In this document: piece by piece, positions 1 through 9,912 of the stretch
Layout of the letters: every line of letters begins with the position of its first letter
Position numbering within the stretch: the first letter of the stretch is position 1
Assembly: GCF_024599795.1 (NCBI RefSeq)
Contig: NZ_CP102246.1
Location: 930,001-994,000, forward strand
Direction: 5' to 3'
DNA length: 64,000 nucleotides
Source of the DNA: Enterobacter cloacae complex sp. R_G8
GTDB lineage: Bacteria; Pseudomonadota; Gammaproteobacteria; Enterobacterales; Enterobacteriaceae
The notes under the pieces: generated by a model
Database searches by the model: none
What the model saw: only the letters and a program-made list of their open reading frames with translations
Told to the model about the DNA's origin: nothing
Translations under genes and position numbers: made by a program

Positions 1-1332
1 AGGCGCGGGGCGAACCGTGCCGTTTTCAGCCTGTTTTGGCATTAAACGTTCAAGCTGGCTGTCATCCAGAATGCCGAGCTTGTTGCCTAACTCCTGACGC
101 AGATAGATGCGCAGCGTTTCGCCGGGCACCTGGCTAATTAATGGCAGCGCCAGCGTGCTGAGCTGCGCGCGCCCGTCAGGAGTACTCAAATCAACCTGCG
201 GCATCAGGCTGTTAAACAAGAACGTGGAGAGCGGCTGAGCCTGCTCCATCCGCGCTTCAAACGCCGCTTTGCCCTCTTTACGCACCAGCGTATCCGGGTC
301 TTCACCGTCGGGCAGGAACATAAAGCGTAACTGCCGCCCGTCGGTCATATAAGGTAGCGCAGTTTCCAGCGCACGCCAGGCGGCATCGCGCCCTGCACGG
401 TCACCGTCGTAACAGCAGATGACGTTGTTGGTCACCCGAAACAGCAGCTGAATATGATCGGCCGTGGTGGAGGTACCCAACGAGGCCACCGCGTAATTGA
501 TGTCGTACTGCGCCAGCGCAACGACATCCATATACCCTTCGACGACCAGAAGGCGCGGAGGTTCCGCATTCGCCTGCTGCGCTTCATAAAGGCCGTAAAG
601 CTGGCGGCCCTTATGGAAAATGTCGGTCTCCGGGGAGTTGAGGTACTTGGGCAGCGCATCACCCAGCACGCGCCCCCCAAAACCAATCACCCGGCCACGC
701 TTGTCGCGGATCGGGAACATCACCCGTTCGCGGAAGCGGTCGTAGCTTCGTCCCTGGTCGTTGGTGACCAGCATGCCTGCGTCGATCAGCGATTTACGAT
801 CTTCGCTATTGCCGCCAAAACGCTTTAACACGTTGTCCCAGCCGGGCGGGGCGTAACCAATAGCGAAACGCGCAATAACATCTTCGCTCAGTCCGCGCTT
901 GTTCAGATATTGACGCGCAGGCTCAGCCGCAGAGTGCTTAAGAGACTGTTGGTAAAACGAATTCAGGCCATCCATCAGTTGATACAGCGTTTGACGCTGA
1001 TGGCGCTCTATCTGGCTTGGTCCACTGCCCGCTTCATACGGCACTTCAAGGTTGTGCATCGCGGCCAGCTCTTCGACAGTTTCAACGAACTCGAGCTTGT
1101 CATAGTTCATTAAAAAATCGACGGCATTACCGTGTGCGCCACAGCCGAAGCAATGGTAAAACTGCTTTTCACCGTTGACGGTGAAGGAGGGGGTTTTTTC
1201 GTTATGGAAAGGACAGCACGCATGGTAGTTCTTGCCCTGCTTTTTCAGCTTTACCCGCGCGTCGATGAGATCGACGATGTCGGTTCTTGCCAGCAGGTCA
1301 TTGATGAAAACGCGTGGGATTCGTCCGGCCAT
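1..1332 (-). CDS. dnaG: DNA primase DnaG (3' end cut by window edge)
   Basis: DnaG makes the RNA primers for the replication fork and works with the DnaB helicase. The 444 codons present start MAGRIPRVFI, identical in style to E. coli DnaG (581 aa), so about 135 C-terminal residues, including most of the helicase-binding domain, lie beyond the window edge. The CHC2 zinc finger is intact, with C40, H43, C61 and C64 in CPFH...HCFGC. The Toprim acidic motif VVEGYMDVVALAQ is visible further on. It lies downstream of rpsU on the same strand, as in the rpsU-dnaG-rpoD macromolecular synthesis operon. The identification is secure. Only the truncation, which is a window artefact, prevents a full check. 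Confidence 0.97.
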   Translation of the reverse strand, partial: MAGRIPRVFINDLLARTDIVDLIDARVKLKKQGKNYHACCPFHNEKTPSFTVNGEKQFYHCFGCGAHGNAVDFLMNYDKLEFVETVEELAAMHNLEVPYEAGSGPSQIERHQRQTLYQLMDGLNSFYQQSLKHSAAEPARQYLNKRGLSEDVIARFAIGYAPPGWDNVLKRFGGNSEDRKSLIDAGMLVTNDQGRSYDRFRERVMFPIRDKRGRVIGFGGRVLGDALPKYLNSPETDIFHKGRQLYGLYEAQQANAEPPRLLVVEGYMDVVALAQYDINYAVASLGTSTTADHIQLLFRVTNNVICCYDGDRAGRDAAWRALETALPYMTDGRQLRFMFLPDGEDPDTLVRKEGKAAFEARMEQAQPLSTFLFNSLMPQVDLSTPDGRAQLSTLALPLISQVPGETLRIYLRQELGNKLGILDDSQLERLMPKQAENGTVRPAP

Positions 1333-1365
1333 ATGCCCCAAAAGTTTTTAGCAACTCATAAACGA

Positions 1366-1402
1366 AAACAAGCCGCGCATTCCTTCCGGAAGCACGGCCT
1401 TA
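1366..1402 (-). terminator. Attenuating hairpin between rpsU and dnaG (T1-like)
   Basis: Read leftward, an imperfect GC-rich stem (GCCGTGC pairing with GCGCGGC around a CTTCCGGAAG core) is followed by TTGTTTTCG. E. coli has a known internal terminator at this spot in the macromolecular synthesis operon, which lowers dnaG expression relative to rpsU. The stem here contains mismatches, so its strength is uncertain. Confidence 0.55.
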
Positions 1403-1448
1403 CGACTATTACTCTGTCTGTCAATTGAGGACTATCGCCCTCAACGGA

Positions 1449-1703
<255 letters not shown>

Positions 1704-1900
1704 TCAACGCCAGCTTATTTCAAAATGGTGCGGAATTTTACTGCAAATGCTGCTGCTTTGTAAAGCACCGACGCGTTTTTGAAAGGGACTTTTATAAGGG
1801 GGAAGAGTATACACGAGCGGATGTCCTGGGGCGAACAAAGTTTTACATCAACCCGCCCAGGCTCTACACTGCGCGGTACTGAAACGAGGTAAAACAAGTC

Positions 1901-2914
1901 ATGCGTGTACTGGGTATTGAAACATCCTGCGATGAAACCGGCATCGCCATTTACGACGACGAAAAAGGGCTTCTTGCCAACCAACTGTATAGTCAGGTGA
2001 AATTGCATGCTGACTACGGCGGCGTCGTGCCTGAACTGGCCTCTCGTGACCACGTGCGTAAAACGGTTCCCCTGATTCAGGCGGCGCTGAAAGAGGCCGG
2101 ATTGAACTCAACTGATATTGATGCCGTCGCCTACACGGCAGGCCCGGGTCTGGTCGGCGCGCTGCTGGTCGGTGCCACGGTGGGCCGTTCCCTGGCCTTC
2201 GCGTGGGATGTTCCGGCCATTCCGGTTCACCATATGGAAGGGCATCTTCTGGCACCGATGCTGGAAGAGAATCCGCCCGAATTCCCGTTTGTGGCGCTGC
2301 TGGTCTCAGGCGGCCATACCCAGCTGATTAGCGTGACCGGCATCGGCAAGTATGAGCTGTTGGGCGAGTCGATTGATGACGCCGCCGGAGAAGCCTTCGA
2401 CAAAACCGCCAAGCTGCTGGGGCTGGATTACCCGGGTGGCCCGATGCTCTCGAAAATGGCGTCGCAGGGTACGGAAGGGCGTTTTGTCTTCCCGCGTCCG
2501 ATGACCGACCGTCCGGGGCTGGATTTCAGCTTCTCTGGCCTGAAAACCTTTGCCGCCAATACCATCCGCAATAATGACGACAGCGAGCAGACCCGTGCGG
2601 ATATCGCCCGTGCGTTCGAAGATGCGGTGGTCGATACGCTGATGATCAAGTGCAAACGCGCGCTGGATCAGACCGGTTTTAAGCGCCTGGTCATGGCGGG
2701 TGGCGTTAGCGCTAACCGCACGCTGCGCACGAAGCTGGCGGAGATGATGCAAAAACGTCGCGGGGAAGTGTTCTATGCGCGTCCGGAATTCTGTACCGAT
2801 AACGGGGCGATGATCGCCTACGCCGGAATGGTACGCCTGAACGCTGGCGCAACGTCCGATCTGAGCGTCTCCGTGCGTCCTCGCTGGCCGCTGGCGGAGT
2901 TGCCAGAGGCGTGA
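1901..2914 (+). CDS. tsaD: tRNA N6-threonylcarbamoyladenosine transferase subunit TsaD
   Basis: TsaD (YgjD/Gcp) transfers the threonylcarbamoyl group onto A37 of tRNAs reading ANN codons, acting with TsaB, TsaC and TsaE. The 337-residue length equals the E. coli protein. The ASKHA-fold start [14 protein letters not shown], the metal-binding HHMEGH motif near residue 110 and the VSGGHTQL loop are all visible, as is a late [10 protein letters not shown] motif. A good AACGAGG ribosome-binding site precedes the ATG. In E. coli this gene is also divergent from rpsU. Confidence 0.98.
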   Translation: MRVLGIETSCDETGIAIYDDEKGLLANQLYSQVKLHADYGGVVPELASRDHVRKTVPLIQAALKEAGLNSTDIDAVAYTAGPGLVGALLVGATVGRSLAFAWDVPAIPVHHMEGHLLAPMLEENPPEFPFVALLVSGGHTQLISVTGIGKYELLGESIDDAAGEAFDKTAKLLGLDYPGGPMLSKMASQGTEGRFVFPRPMTDRPGLDFSFSGLKTFAANTIRNNDDSEQTRADIARAFEDAVVDTLMIKCKRALDQTGFKRLVMAGGVSANRTLRTKLAEMMQKRRGEVFYARPEFCTDNGAMIAYAGMVRLNAGATSDLSVSVRPRWPLAELPEA

Positions 2915-2921
2915 CAATTCA

Positions 2922-2948
2922 CCGCCCGAATGTCAGACATTCGGGCGG
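2922..2948 (+). terminator. Hairpin downstream of tsaD
   Basis: A perfect 13-bp inverted repeat (CCGCCCGAATGTC and its complement, one base between arms) starts a few bases after the tsaD stop. No T-tract follows, so this could be a processing or REP-like hairpin rather than an intrinsic terminator. Confidence 0.5.
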
Positions 2949-3206
2949 AGATAAGCAGGCAGTGAAGCTTCATTACTCTATTAGAGCAAATTATTTTATA
3001 ACCCCCGCATTTTCACCGACTCAATAATTCAACGGATATTTTTATTTTATTCGTTCCTTGCTTATTATTGCCTTATCCTGGTTGACATATTTCCCAATCT
3101 ATTTTGACTATTTTTACCCTGCGTTTTTATTGGCTGTGATGGGGAGTTAATTCATCCTGTAAAAAGGAACTCCCTCATCAAAATGTCATAAAGGAACGTT
3201 GGCGAA
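2949..3206. other. AT-rich leader region of the S8-type gene, with 5'UTR hairpin
   Basis: No gene is supported here. The sequence is distinctly AT-rich compared with tsaD. Bases 3138-3179 form a hairpin (GATGGGGAGTT pairing with AACTCCCTCATC, one bulged T) that ends about 28 nt before the next start codon. AAGGA at about 3191 is the likely ribosome-binding site of the following gene and lies outside the hairpin. The promoter is not confidently assignable. Confidence 0.4.
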
Positions 3207-5219
3207 ATGAAAAAAAGTCTTCTCTCACTCTTAATATGTGCGGCAGTGACATGTTCTGCCTTTGCTGAAACCACGCCACAGGCAGAGTTTGCCCAGGACG
3301 GCGAATCCTATATTGCGATTGTGGTGAAGCTGAAGCCGGGCAAACCGTTGCTCAAATCCACCAGTACAACCACAACCACGGCAAATACGCTGACGCTGAG
3401 CGACCCCGCTCTGGTGCCGACCAGTATGTTCCGTCCAAATAAACTGCGCAGTACCCAATCTGATGAGTTTGCACAGCTGAATGCACGCTACGGTTTTGAT
3501 CGTTATGTGCGGATTGATTTGCCGGAAAATAAAAGCACCGATAAAAATTATATCAATCGCGTCATTACGGAACTGGAACAAAACCAGAATGTGGAAATAG
3601 TCTACCCGGAAAGCGTCCCGGTATCATTAGATAAATACAGTGGTGAAGAACATCAAAATAAGCCACCATTAAAATCAACGGTGCAAAGCTCGGTGGGGGC
3701 ATCGTCAGTACCAGACTTTCGTAGCCAGCAATATTACACTAAATCGCCCACTGACAAACGTCAGGGCTATTATATGGGCGGCGTCAATCGGGACAGTGTG
3801 AATAAATATCCTGGCAACGAAGGAGAAGGTGTCACGATTATCTCCATGGAGAACGATATCTGGAACGTCAACCATATCAACCTGCCGAAGCCAGCTCTGA
3901 TTCAGGGCAGCAATAAATATGTTGACGATCATGATACGGCTTCAGTGGGGATTATGGCGGCAAGAGACATTGGCGCAGGCGTCCGTGGGCTTAGCTGGAA
4001 AAGCCGCGTGGGCTTCAGCGACTGGCACTATAACAACCTCTATAACATGATCCCGTTGCTCAAAGCAGGCGATGTCGTACAGATTGGCATGCAGACCGGC
4101 GGCGGTGAGATCACAGGGTGCACCACAACCTGCTACGTGCCGCAGGAGAATGTGCAGAGCTACTACGACATCATCAAGGCTCTCACCGATAAAGGCGTCT
4201 ATGTCATTGAAGCGGCAGGGAACGGCAACGTTAACCTCGATCATAGTGCGTTTAACGGTAAATTTGACGTTAATGTCCGCGATTCCGGGGCCATCATTGC
4301 CGGTGCGTTTTGTGCGAAGGAGGGTAAGAGAGCCTACTTCAGTACCTACGGATCGCGCGTCACCAGTTCGTCATGGGGATGCTGGGATGTGGTCAGCGCG
4401 GGCTTTGGCAACCTTTATAATGCGCCAAACGCACAGTATACGTCGACGTTCGCCGGCACGTCGTCTGCGAACCCGATTATTGCCGGCGTGGTCGCGAGCC
4501 TGTCGGGCATTGCGAAAGCCAATGGTATCACCGTGACGCCGCGTCAGATGCGTCAGATTCTGGCGGAGACCGGTACGCCGCTGGCGAACGGGGAGTCGGC
4601 GAAAGTGGGTACACAGCCTGACATGGAGCGCGCGGTAGCCCGCATTATGGCGCTGAAAGACGGTAACACGCCTGTCGCGCCGGCTCCAACGGCTGCGGCA
4701 GGGGCAGATTACACCATGGTGTCACCGGCCACTGGCGTGAGCACCTACCCGCTGGACGGCAGCAAGAGCCTGAATGCCAAATCCTATAACTGGAGCGTGA
4801 CGAAAGGGGCTGAAACCTTCTCACTGGAGGCGAAACTAAACGGCACGCTGGTGAAGAGCGTGGATAGCGCGCATGCCTATGCCGTCATTCCGGCCAACAG
4901 CGAGGGAGAAGCGGTCTTCACGCTGACCACAACCGGCGCAGACGGCCGTACCGCGACGGACAGCATGACCATTAAGGTCACTAAGCCTGCGGTACCCGCG
5001 AAAGACGACACCCCGGCAAAAGACGATACGCCGGTAAAACCTGCTGCACCGGCCTATAACGCCAAAATTGCTTACCCGACCAAATGCACCAAAGTCTCTT
5101 ACAACGGAAAAATTTGGTTCAACCAGTGGTATGTCAACCCGGGCCAGGAAACCCCGGGAACCGGCGGGCAGTGGGGCGCATGGCGTGAACAGGGCGCTTC
5201 CAATAACAGCTGTAAATAA
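3207..5219 (+). CDS. Exported S8 (subtilisin-like) peptidase homologue with C-terminal chitin-binding-type module
   Basis: The 670-residue protein begins with a clear signal peptide (MKKSLLSLLICAAVTCSAFA, cleavage near residue 20). An N-terminal region (about 35-140) resembles a propeptide. The S8-like core (about 200-460) shows H242 in DDHDTASVGIMAA, oxyanion N339 in EAAGNGN, and nucleophile S419 in the signature GTSSANP. The acidic member is not in the usual DTG context: the equivalent stretch is SMENDIW, so E215 or D217 would have to serve. A PKD/Ig-like region (about 495-600), a short KDDTP repeat linker and a C-terminal module follow. That module has W637, W641, W656 and W659 and flanking cysteines C627/C669, resembling CBM5/12 chitin-binding domains. 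The gene stands alone with its own leader and terminator. No orthologue sits here in E. coli, so it is probably acquired. Fold assignment is fairly confident; activity and substrate are not known. Confidence 0.75.
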   Translation: MKKSLLSLLICAAVTCSAFAETTPQAEFAQDGESYIAIVVKLKPGKPLLKSTSTTTTTANTLTLSDPALVPTSMFRPNKLRSTQSDEFAQLNARYGFDRYVRIDLPENKSTDKNYINRVITELEQNQNVEIVYPESVPVSLDKYSGEEHQNKPPLKSTVQSSVGASSVPDFRSQQYYTKSPTDKRQGYYMGGVNRDSVNKYPGNEGEGVTIISMENDIWNVNHINLPKPALIQGSNKYVDDHDTASVGIMAARDIGAGVRGLSWKSRVGFSDWHYNNLYNMIPLLKAGDVVQIGMQTGGGEITGCTTTCYVPQENVQSYYDIIKALTDKGVYVIEAAGNGNVNLDHSAFNGKFDVNVRDSGAIIAGAFCAKEGKRAYFSTYGSRVTSSSWGCWDVVSAGFGNLYNAPNAQYTSTFAGTSSANPIIAGVVASLSGIAKANGITVTPRQMRQILAETGTPLANGESAKVGTQPDMERAVARIMALKDGNTPVAPAPTAAAGADYTMVSPATGVSTYPLDGSKSLNAKSYNWSVTKGAETFSLEAKLNGTLVKSVDSAHAYAVIPANSEGEAVFTLTTTGADGRTATDSMTIKVTKPAVPAKDDTPAKDDTPVKPAAPAYNAKIAYPTKCTKVSYNGKIWFNQWYVNPGQETPGTGGQWGAWREQGASNNSCK

Positions 5220-5225
5220 CCCACA

Positions 5226-5252
5226 CGGCCTGGCATTGCGCCAGGCCGGTTT
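5226..5252. terminator. Bidirectional terminator between the S8 gene and ureG
   Basis: A 9-bp perfect stem (CGGCCTGGC / GCCAGGCCG) with a 5-nt loop is followed by GTTTATT on the plus strand. It lies in the 35-bp gap between convergent genes and could serve both. Confidence 0.65.
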
Positions 5253-5254
5253 AT

Positions 5255-5872
5255 TCAGATCCGCAGCATGCCTTTTTCTTCCAGAAACGCAATAATCGTC
5301 GCCAGACCATCCCCCGCTTTCAGGTTGGTAAAGGTCCACGGACGCTCGCCGCGCATGCGGTTGGTGTCGCGCTCCATCACCTCCAGTGAGGCGCCAACGT
5401 AGGGGGCCAGGTCGGTTTTGTTGATCACCAGAAAATCGGATTTGGTGATCCCCGGCCCGCCCTTGCGCGGGATCTTCTCCCCTTCGGCCACGTCGATCAC
5501 GTAAATGGTCAGATCCGCCAGCTCCGGGCTGAAGGTGGCGCTCAGGTTATCGCCGCCGCTTTCAACGAAGATCAGATCCAGGTTACCGAACTTCTCGCTG
5601 AGCGCTTCCACTGCGGCCAGGTTCATTGACGCATCTTCGCGGATGGCGGTGTGCGGGCAGCCGCCGGTCTCCACCCCGACGATGCGCTCCGGCTCAAGCG
5701 CGCCTGCTTCGGTCAGGATGCGCTGATCCTCTTTGGTGTAGATATCATTCGTCACCACCGCCAGGTGATACGTGTCGCGCATTGCCTTGCAGAGCGCTTC
5801 CAGCAGCGCGGTTTTACCCGACCCCACCGGGCCACCCACGCCCACGCGCAGGGGATGTTTGTAATCAGCCAT
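5255..5872 (-). CDS. ureG: Urease accessory GTPase UreG
   Basis: UreG is the SIMIBI-class GTPase that powers nickel delivery to apo-urease in complex with UreD and UreF. The 205-residue length is normal. The Walker A motif GPVGSGKT occupies residues 14-21, and the [11 protein letters not shown] guanine-specificity motif is present. The CPH nickel-binding triad is visible in [13 protein letters not shown]. It is the last gene of the urease operon, 9 bp after ureF. Confidence 0.97.
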   Translation of the reverse strand: MADYKHPLRVGVGGPVGSGKTALLEALCKAMRDTYHLAVVTNDIYTKEDQRILTEAGALEPERIVGVETGGCPHTAIREDASMNLAAVEALSEKFGNLDLIFVESGGDNLSATFSPELADLTIYVIDVAEGEKIPRKGGPGITKSDFLVINKTDLAPYVGASLEVMERDTNRMRGERPWTFTNLKAGDGLATIIAFLEEKGMLRI

Positions 5873-5881
5873 GTTGCTTCC

Positions 5882-6556
5882 TCAGGAACGGAATAGTCGT
5901 GAATATTGTGTTTCGTGGCGCGCAGAGGCGATGGCGGACAGCGGCGTCGCCGCGCCCAGTGCCTCATCGTCACGTAAAAATGCCTGTTCAAACCGGGCAG
6001 CAAAATGATCGCTCAGTTCGATAATCAGCCGCTGCGCGGCCTGTTGCCCAAACGGCACCAGCTTGACGCCGGCCATCACCGCGCTCTCAATCCAGCTGTA
6101 GCCCAGACTCAGGGCCATCTCGTGCGCGCTAATCCCCCAACGCACGCCGAGCCACGCCATGCCGCTGAGCTGGCTCTGCATAAACAGCGGCTGCCACGGG
6201 GCCGGACAGTCCGGCTCCCAGCTTTTGATGAGCCGCGTAAAGGCGGCGCCGCGATTGCGTTCTTCTTCCCGCAGTTCACGGGTTTCCCGACAGGCGAGCA
6301 GATATGACGTCCAGCGTTTTGCTGCCGCCAGATCGCCCTCTTCACAGGCCCGGTAGAGCCGGGCAAACAGCGGCAGGTCGACGCAGAAAAAGCTCTGCTC
6401 CATCTGCAGGGTTTGCCAGTTTTTGAACGCCTCTGCGTCGGTAACCCAGCCTGTCTCGACGGCCCACTCCAGCCCCTGTGACCAGGTAAACGACCCGACC
6501 GGCAGGCTGCTGCTGGAGAGCTGCATCAGGCGCAGACGCTGGCGGGCGAGCTCCAT
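5882..6556 (-). CDS. ureF: Urease accessory protein UreF
   Basis: UreF bridges UreD and UreG in the metallochaperone complex and gates GTP hydrolysis. The 224-residue all-helical protein has the family hallmark [17 protein letters not shown] near its start. Its ATG overlaps the ureJ stop by one base (TGATG), which points to translational coupling. Confidence 0.96.
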   Translation of the reverse strand: MELARQRLRLMQLSSSSLPVGSFTWSQGLEWAVETGWVTDAEAFKNWQTLQMEQSFFCVDLPLFARLYRACEEGDLAAAKRWTSYLLACRETRELREEERNRGAAFTRLIKSWEPDCPAPWQPLFMQSQLSGMAWLGVRWGISAHEMALSLGYSWIESAVMAGVKLVPFGQQAAQRLIIELSDHFAARFEQAFLRDDEALGAATPLSAIASARHETQYSRLFRS

Positions 6557-7095
6557 CAGCTCATCAGCGCCAGCAGGGCAGAGACGATAAGCCCGCCGCC
6601 AAAAGTTTTACGCAGTCCGTCGTGGCGGCGCAGCAGTAACCCCGCGGCGAAGCTGGCGCACAGCACCGTGGCGCTGGCCAGCATAAAGCCGCTGGTGAAG
6701 AGCCAGAAGCTGTGGCCGGACATCTCCACCCCGTGCGCCCAGCCGTGGAACATCGCCAGGGTAGGCACCGCCAGCAGCAGACGATTTTCGGTTTTAAACA
6801 TCATCACGCCGCAGACGCCCAGCGAGGCGATAATCAGCATCTCCATGCCGCTAAAGCCGCCGAGCAGGCTGCCTGCAATGGCACCGACGAGCATCATCCC
6901 GAGGGTGGCAAAAGGCAGCAGCAGCTTGCGGCCGCTCAGCGCGGAGAGCACGCCCGCACCGGCAAGCATCAGCAGGTGATCAAGTCCGGTCAGTGGGTGG
7001 AAAAAACCAGCATGGAAGCTGTCGGCACCGTGTCCCGGATGTGCCAGCGCAGGCAGGGAAAAAGCCAGCAGTAACAGGGGTAAGTACTTGCGCAT
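6556..7095 (-). CDS. ureJ: HupE/UreJ-family nickel permease
   Basis: This 179-residue membrane protein belongs to the HupE/UreJ family, which brings nickel into the cell for urease or hydrogenase. It starts with a signal-like segment ending in ALAHPGHG, then has about six hydrophobic segments. The conserved [10 protein letters not shown] and FHGWAHG motifs supply the histidines expected to bind Ni2+. It lies between ureE (9 bp gap) and ureF (1 bp overlap), so it is co-transcribed with the chaperones. Many enterobacterial urease operons lack this gene. Confidence 0.93.
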   Translation of the reverse strand: MRKYLPLLLLAFSLPALAHPGHGADSFHAGFFHPLTGLDHLLMLAGAGVLSALSGRKLLLPFATLGMMLVGAIAGSLLGGFSGMEMLIIASLGVCGVMMFKTENRLLLAVPTLAMFHGWAHGVEMSGHSFWLFTSGFMLASATVLCASFAAGLLLRRHDGLRKTFGGGLIVSALLALMS

Positions 7096-7104
7096 GATGA
7101 ATCC

Positions 7105-7575
7105 TTAATGTGAATGAGCGTGAGCGTGGCTATGACTGTGGGCCTCGCTGGTGTAGGCCCCCGCTTCGGGTTCAAACGGCAGGCTGGCGAAGGTTACCGC
7201 CAGCCCAAACTGGCGCAGCATGTCGTCGAGGACGTGATCGTGGTGATAGCGCAGCTCGCCGGGCATGATTTGCAGCGGCACGTGGCGGTTACCCAGGTGG
7301 TAGCAGGCGCGGGCGAGCAGGAAAGGATCGTCGCAGCGCACCACGGAGACGGACTCCGGGGCGGCAATCACTTCGATCACCTCGCTGCCGTCTTCGTTAC
7401 AGAGCAGGTCCCCCCCACGCAGCAGCAGGCCGCGCGGCAGCATCAGTCCGGCTTCGCGGCCGTCGTTTAGCGATACGCGGGCGCGGCTTTTCACCCGTAC
7501 GTCAATCGGCAGCGTGACGCTGGCGGTAATCGGATGCGCATGGTCCAGGCGTTGGGTTAAAAAGATCATCATCAC
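7105..7575 (-). CDS. ureE: Urease accessory nickel metallochaperone UreE
   Basis: UreE carries Ni2+ and passes it to the UreDFG-urease complex. The 156-residue protein shows the peptide-binding N-domain and the metal-binding core containing YHLGNRHVPLQI. It ends in a histidine-rich tail (HSHSHAHAHSH), the extra nickel-binding segment also known from Klebsiella UreE. It follows ureC after 3 bp. Confidence 0.96.
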   Translation of the reverse strand: MMMIFLTQRLDHAHPITASVTLPIDVRVKSRARVSLNDGREAGLMLPRGLLLRGGDLLCNEDGSEVIEVIAAPESVSVVRCDDPFLLARACYHLGNRHVPLQIMPGELRYHHDHVLDDMLRQFGLAVTFASLPFEPEAGAYTSEAHSHSHAHAHSH

Positions 7576-7578
7576 TCC

Positions 7579-9282
7579 TCAAAACAGGAAATAGCGTTGC
7601 GCCATCGGCAGAACGTCAGCCGGTTCGCTGGTTATCAGTTCGCCGTCGACGCGCACTTCATAGGTTTGCGAATCGACGGTGATATTTGGCTGCAGGCCGT
7701 TGTGGATCATGTCGGCTTTTTTCACCGTCCGGCAGCCTTTGACCACCGCTGTGGCGCTCTGCAGGTTGAGCTGTTGTGCCATTCCCAGCGCGTCAGCAGC
7801 CTGCGAGACAAACGTCAGCCGGGTGGCGTGGCGTGCGGCACCCAGCGCACCAAACATCGGGCGGTAGTGGACCGGTTGCGGCGTGGGAATCGAGGCGTTG
7901 ATATCGCCCATCGGCGCGCAGGCGATCATCCCGCCCTTGACGATGGTGGCGGGTTTCACGCCAAAGAACGCCGGGGACCAGACCACTAAATCCGCCAGCT
8001 TGCCCGCCTCGATGGAGCCCACTTCGTGGGCGATACCGTGGGTAAGTGCCGGGTTAATGGTGTATTTGGCGACGTAGCGCTTCACGCGAAAGTTGTCGTT
8101 ATCGCCGGTTTCTTCCGGCAGTGCGCCGCGCTGCACCTTCATGCGGTGCGCCACCTGCCAGGTGCGGATAATCACTTCCCCGACGCGGCCCATGGCCTGC
8201 GAATCTGAGGAGGTGAGCGAGAATGCGCCGATATCGTGCAGCACATCCTCCGCGGCGATGGTTTCCCGGCGAATACGCGATTCGGCAAAGGCTACGTCCT
8301 CGGCGATATCCGGATCGAGGTGGTGGCAGACCATCAGCATGTCGAGATGTTCATCGATGGTATTGACCGTATAGGGCAGCGTCGGGTTGGTGGAGGAGGG
8401 CAGAATATTGGGGTGTGCGCAGGCGGTAATAATATCCGGCGCGTGGCCACCGCCTGCTCCTTCAGTGTGGAAAGTATGGATGGTGCGCCCGCCAATGGCG
8501 GCCAGCGTGTCTTCGACGAAACCGGATTCGTTCAGCGTGTCGCTGTGCAGCGCCACCTGAATGTCCATCTCTTCCGCCACCTCCAGCGAGCAGTTGATGG
8601 CTGCGGGCGTCGCGCCCCAGTCTTCGTGGATCTTAAGCCCGATGGCACCGGCGACTATCTGCTCGCGCAGGGCATCCGGGTTTGAACCGTTACCTTTGCC
8701 GAGCAGGCCGATATTCACCGGCAGGGTATCAGCAGCCTGCAGCATACGGGCGATATACCACGGTCCCGGCGTGCAGGTGGTGGCGTTGGTCCCTGCCGCA
8801 GGTCCCGTACCGCCGCCGATCATCGTTGTGACGCCGGAAACCAGCGCCTCTTCGGCCTGTTGCGGGCAGATCCAGTGGATGTGGGTGTCGATCCCGCCAG
8901 CGGTGACGATCTTCCCTTCAGCGGCGATCACTTCTGTGGCGGCACCGATCGGGATCGTTACGCCAGGCTGAATGTCAGGGTTACCGGCTTTGCCGACGGC
9001 GAAGATCCGCCCGTTCTTCACGCCGATATCCGCTTTCACGATCCCCCAGTGATCGACAATCAACGCGTTAGTCAGCACCAGATCCACGCAGTCTTGCGCG
9101 GTCATCTGCCCCTGGCCCATGCCGTCGCGGATCACTTTCCCGCCGCCAAATTTAACCTCTTCGCCGTAGACGGTGAGATCGTCTTCCACTTCGATCCACA
9201 GCTCACTGTCGGCTAATCGTACTTTATCGCCGGTGGTGGGGCCGAACATATCGGCATAAGCCTGGCGCGAAATTTCAGCCAT
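7579..9282 (-). CDS. ureC: Urease alpha subunit UreC (catalytic)
   Basis: UreC carries the dinickel active site that hydrolyses urea to ammonia and carbamate. At 567 residues it equals Klebsiella UreC, and counting places every key residue at the same number: H134 and H136 (DTHIHW), carbamylated K217 (GLKIHEDWG), H246, H272, flap C319, catalytic H320 and D360. The enzyme should therefore be active once matured. Its start overlaps the ureB stop by 8 bp, with GGAGAAG as ribosome-binding site inside ureB. Confidence 0.99.
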   Translation of the reverse strand: MAEISRQAYADMFGPTTGDKVRLADSELWIEVEDDLTVYGEEVKFGGGKVIRDGMGQGQMTAQDCVDLVLTNALIVDHWGIVKADIGVKNGRIFAVGKAGNPDIQPGVTIPIGAATEVIAAEGKIVTAGGIDTHIHWICPQQAEEALVSGVTTMIGGGTGPAAGTNATTCTPGPWYIARMLQAADTLPVNIGLLGKGNGSNPDALREQIVAGAIGLKIHEDWGATPAAINCSLEVAEEMDIQVALHSDTLNESGFVEDTLAAIGGRTIHTFHTEGAGGGHAPDIITACAHPNILPSSTNPTLPYTVNTIDEHLDMLMVCHHLDPDIAEDVAFAESRIRRETIAAEDVLHDIGAFSLTSSDSQAMGRVGEVIIRTWQVAHRMKVQRGALPEETGDNDNFRVKRYVAKYTINPALTHGIAHEVGSIEAGKLADLVVWSPAFFGVKPATIVKGGMIACAPMGDINASIPTPQPVHYRPMFGALGAARHATRLTFVSQAADALGMAQQLNLQSATAVVKGCRTVKKADMIHNGLQPNITVDSQTYEVRVDGELITSEPADVLPMAQRYFLF

Positions 9283-9592
9283 TTTTCACTTCTCCCATCA
9301 CATCACCACGGAAACCGAAAATGCGCTGCGCCCCGGTGACCTTAACCAGCGTCACTTCGCGCTTCTGGCCAGGTTCGAAACGCACGGCGGTGCCTGCCGG
9401 AATATTCAGCCGGTAGCCTTTGGTGGCTTCCCGGTCAAACTTCAGCGCCGGATTCACCTCGTAAAAGTGGTAGTGCGATCCCACCTGGATCGGCCGGTCA
9501 CCGTGATTTTCGACGATGACACGCCGGGTTTCGCGCCCGACGTTAAGGGCAATAGTGCCGGGTTGGATCTGATACTCGCCTGGGATCATCAC
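9275..9592 (-). CDS. ureB: Urease beta subunit UreB
   Basis: UreB is the 105-residue structural beta subunit of the (UreABC)3 enzyme. The [20 protein letters not shown] start and the [16 protein letters not shown] motif are diagnostic. The two leading methionines leave the exact start open by one codon. It sits 7 bp after ureA and overlaps ureC. Confidence 0.98.
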   Translation of the reverse strand: MMIPGEYQIQPGTIALNVGRETRRVIVENHGDRPIQVGSHYHFYEVNPALKFDREATKGYRLNIPAGTAVRFEPGQKREVTLVKVTGAQRIFGFRGDVMGEVKNG

Positions 9593-9599
9593 GCGCTCC

Positions 9600-9902
9600 T
9601 TAGACGATCGGGTTATGCACGGTGACGAGCTTTGACCCGTCGGGGAAGGTGGCTTCCACCTGAATATCCGGGATCATCTCCGGTACGCCCTCCATCACCT
9701 GGTCGCGCGTCAGGACGTGACGGCCCGCTTCCATCAGTGAGGCGACGGTTTCGCCATCGCGCGCGCCTTCCATAATGAAGGCGCTGATCAGCGCGACCGA
9801 TTCCGGGTAATTGAGCTTTACCCCGCGCGCAAGGCGGCGTTCGGCAACCAGCGCGGCGGTGAACAGCAACAGCTTGTCTTTTTCTCTGGGGGTCAGTTCC
9901 AT
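9600..9902 (-). CDS. ureA: Urease gamma subunit UreA
   Basis: UreA is the 100-residue gamma subunit of the heteromeric urease. The family start [20 protein letters not shown] and the end TVHNPIV match fully. The three structural genes are separate, as in other Enterobacteriaceae, rather than fused as in Helicobacter. It lies 10 bp after ureD. Confidence 0.98.
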   Translation of the reverse strand: MELTPREKDKLLLFTAALVAERRLARGVKLNYPESVALISAFIMEGARDGETVASLMEAGRHVLTRDQVMEGVPEMIPDIQVEATFPDGSKLVTVHNPIV

Positions 9903-9912
9903 AACGTTTCTC

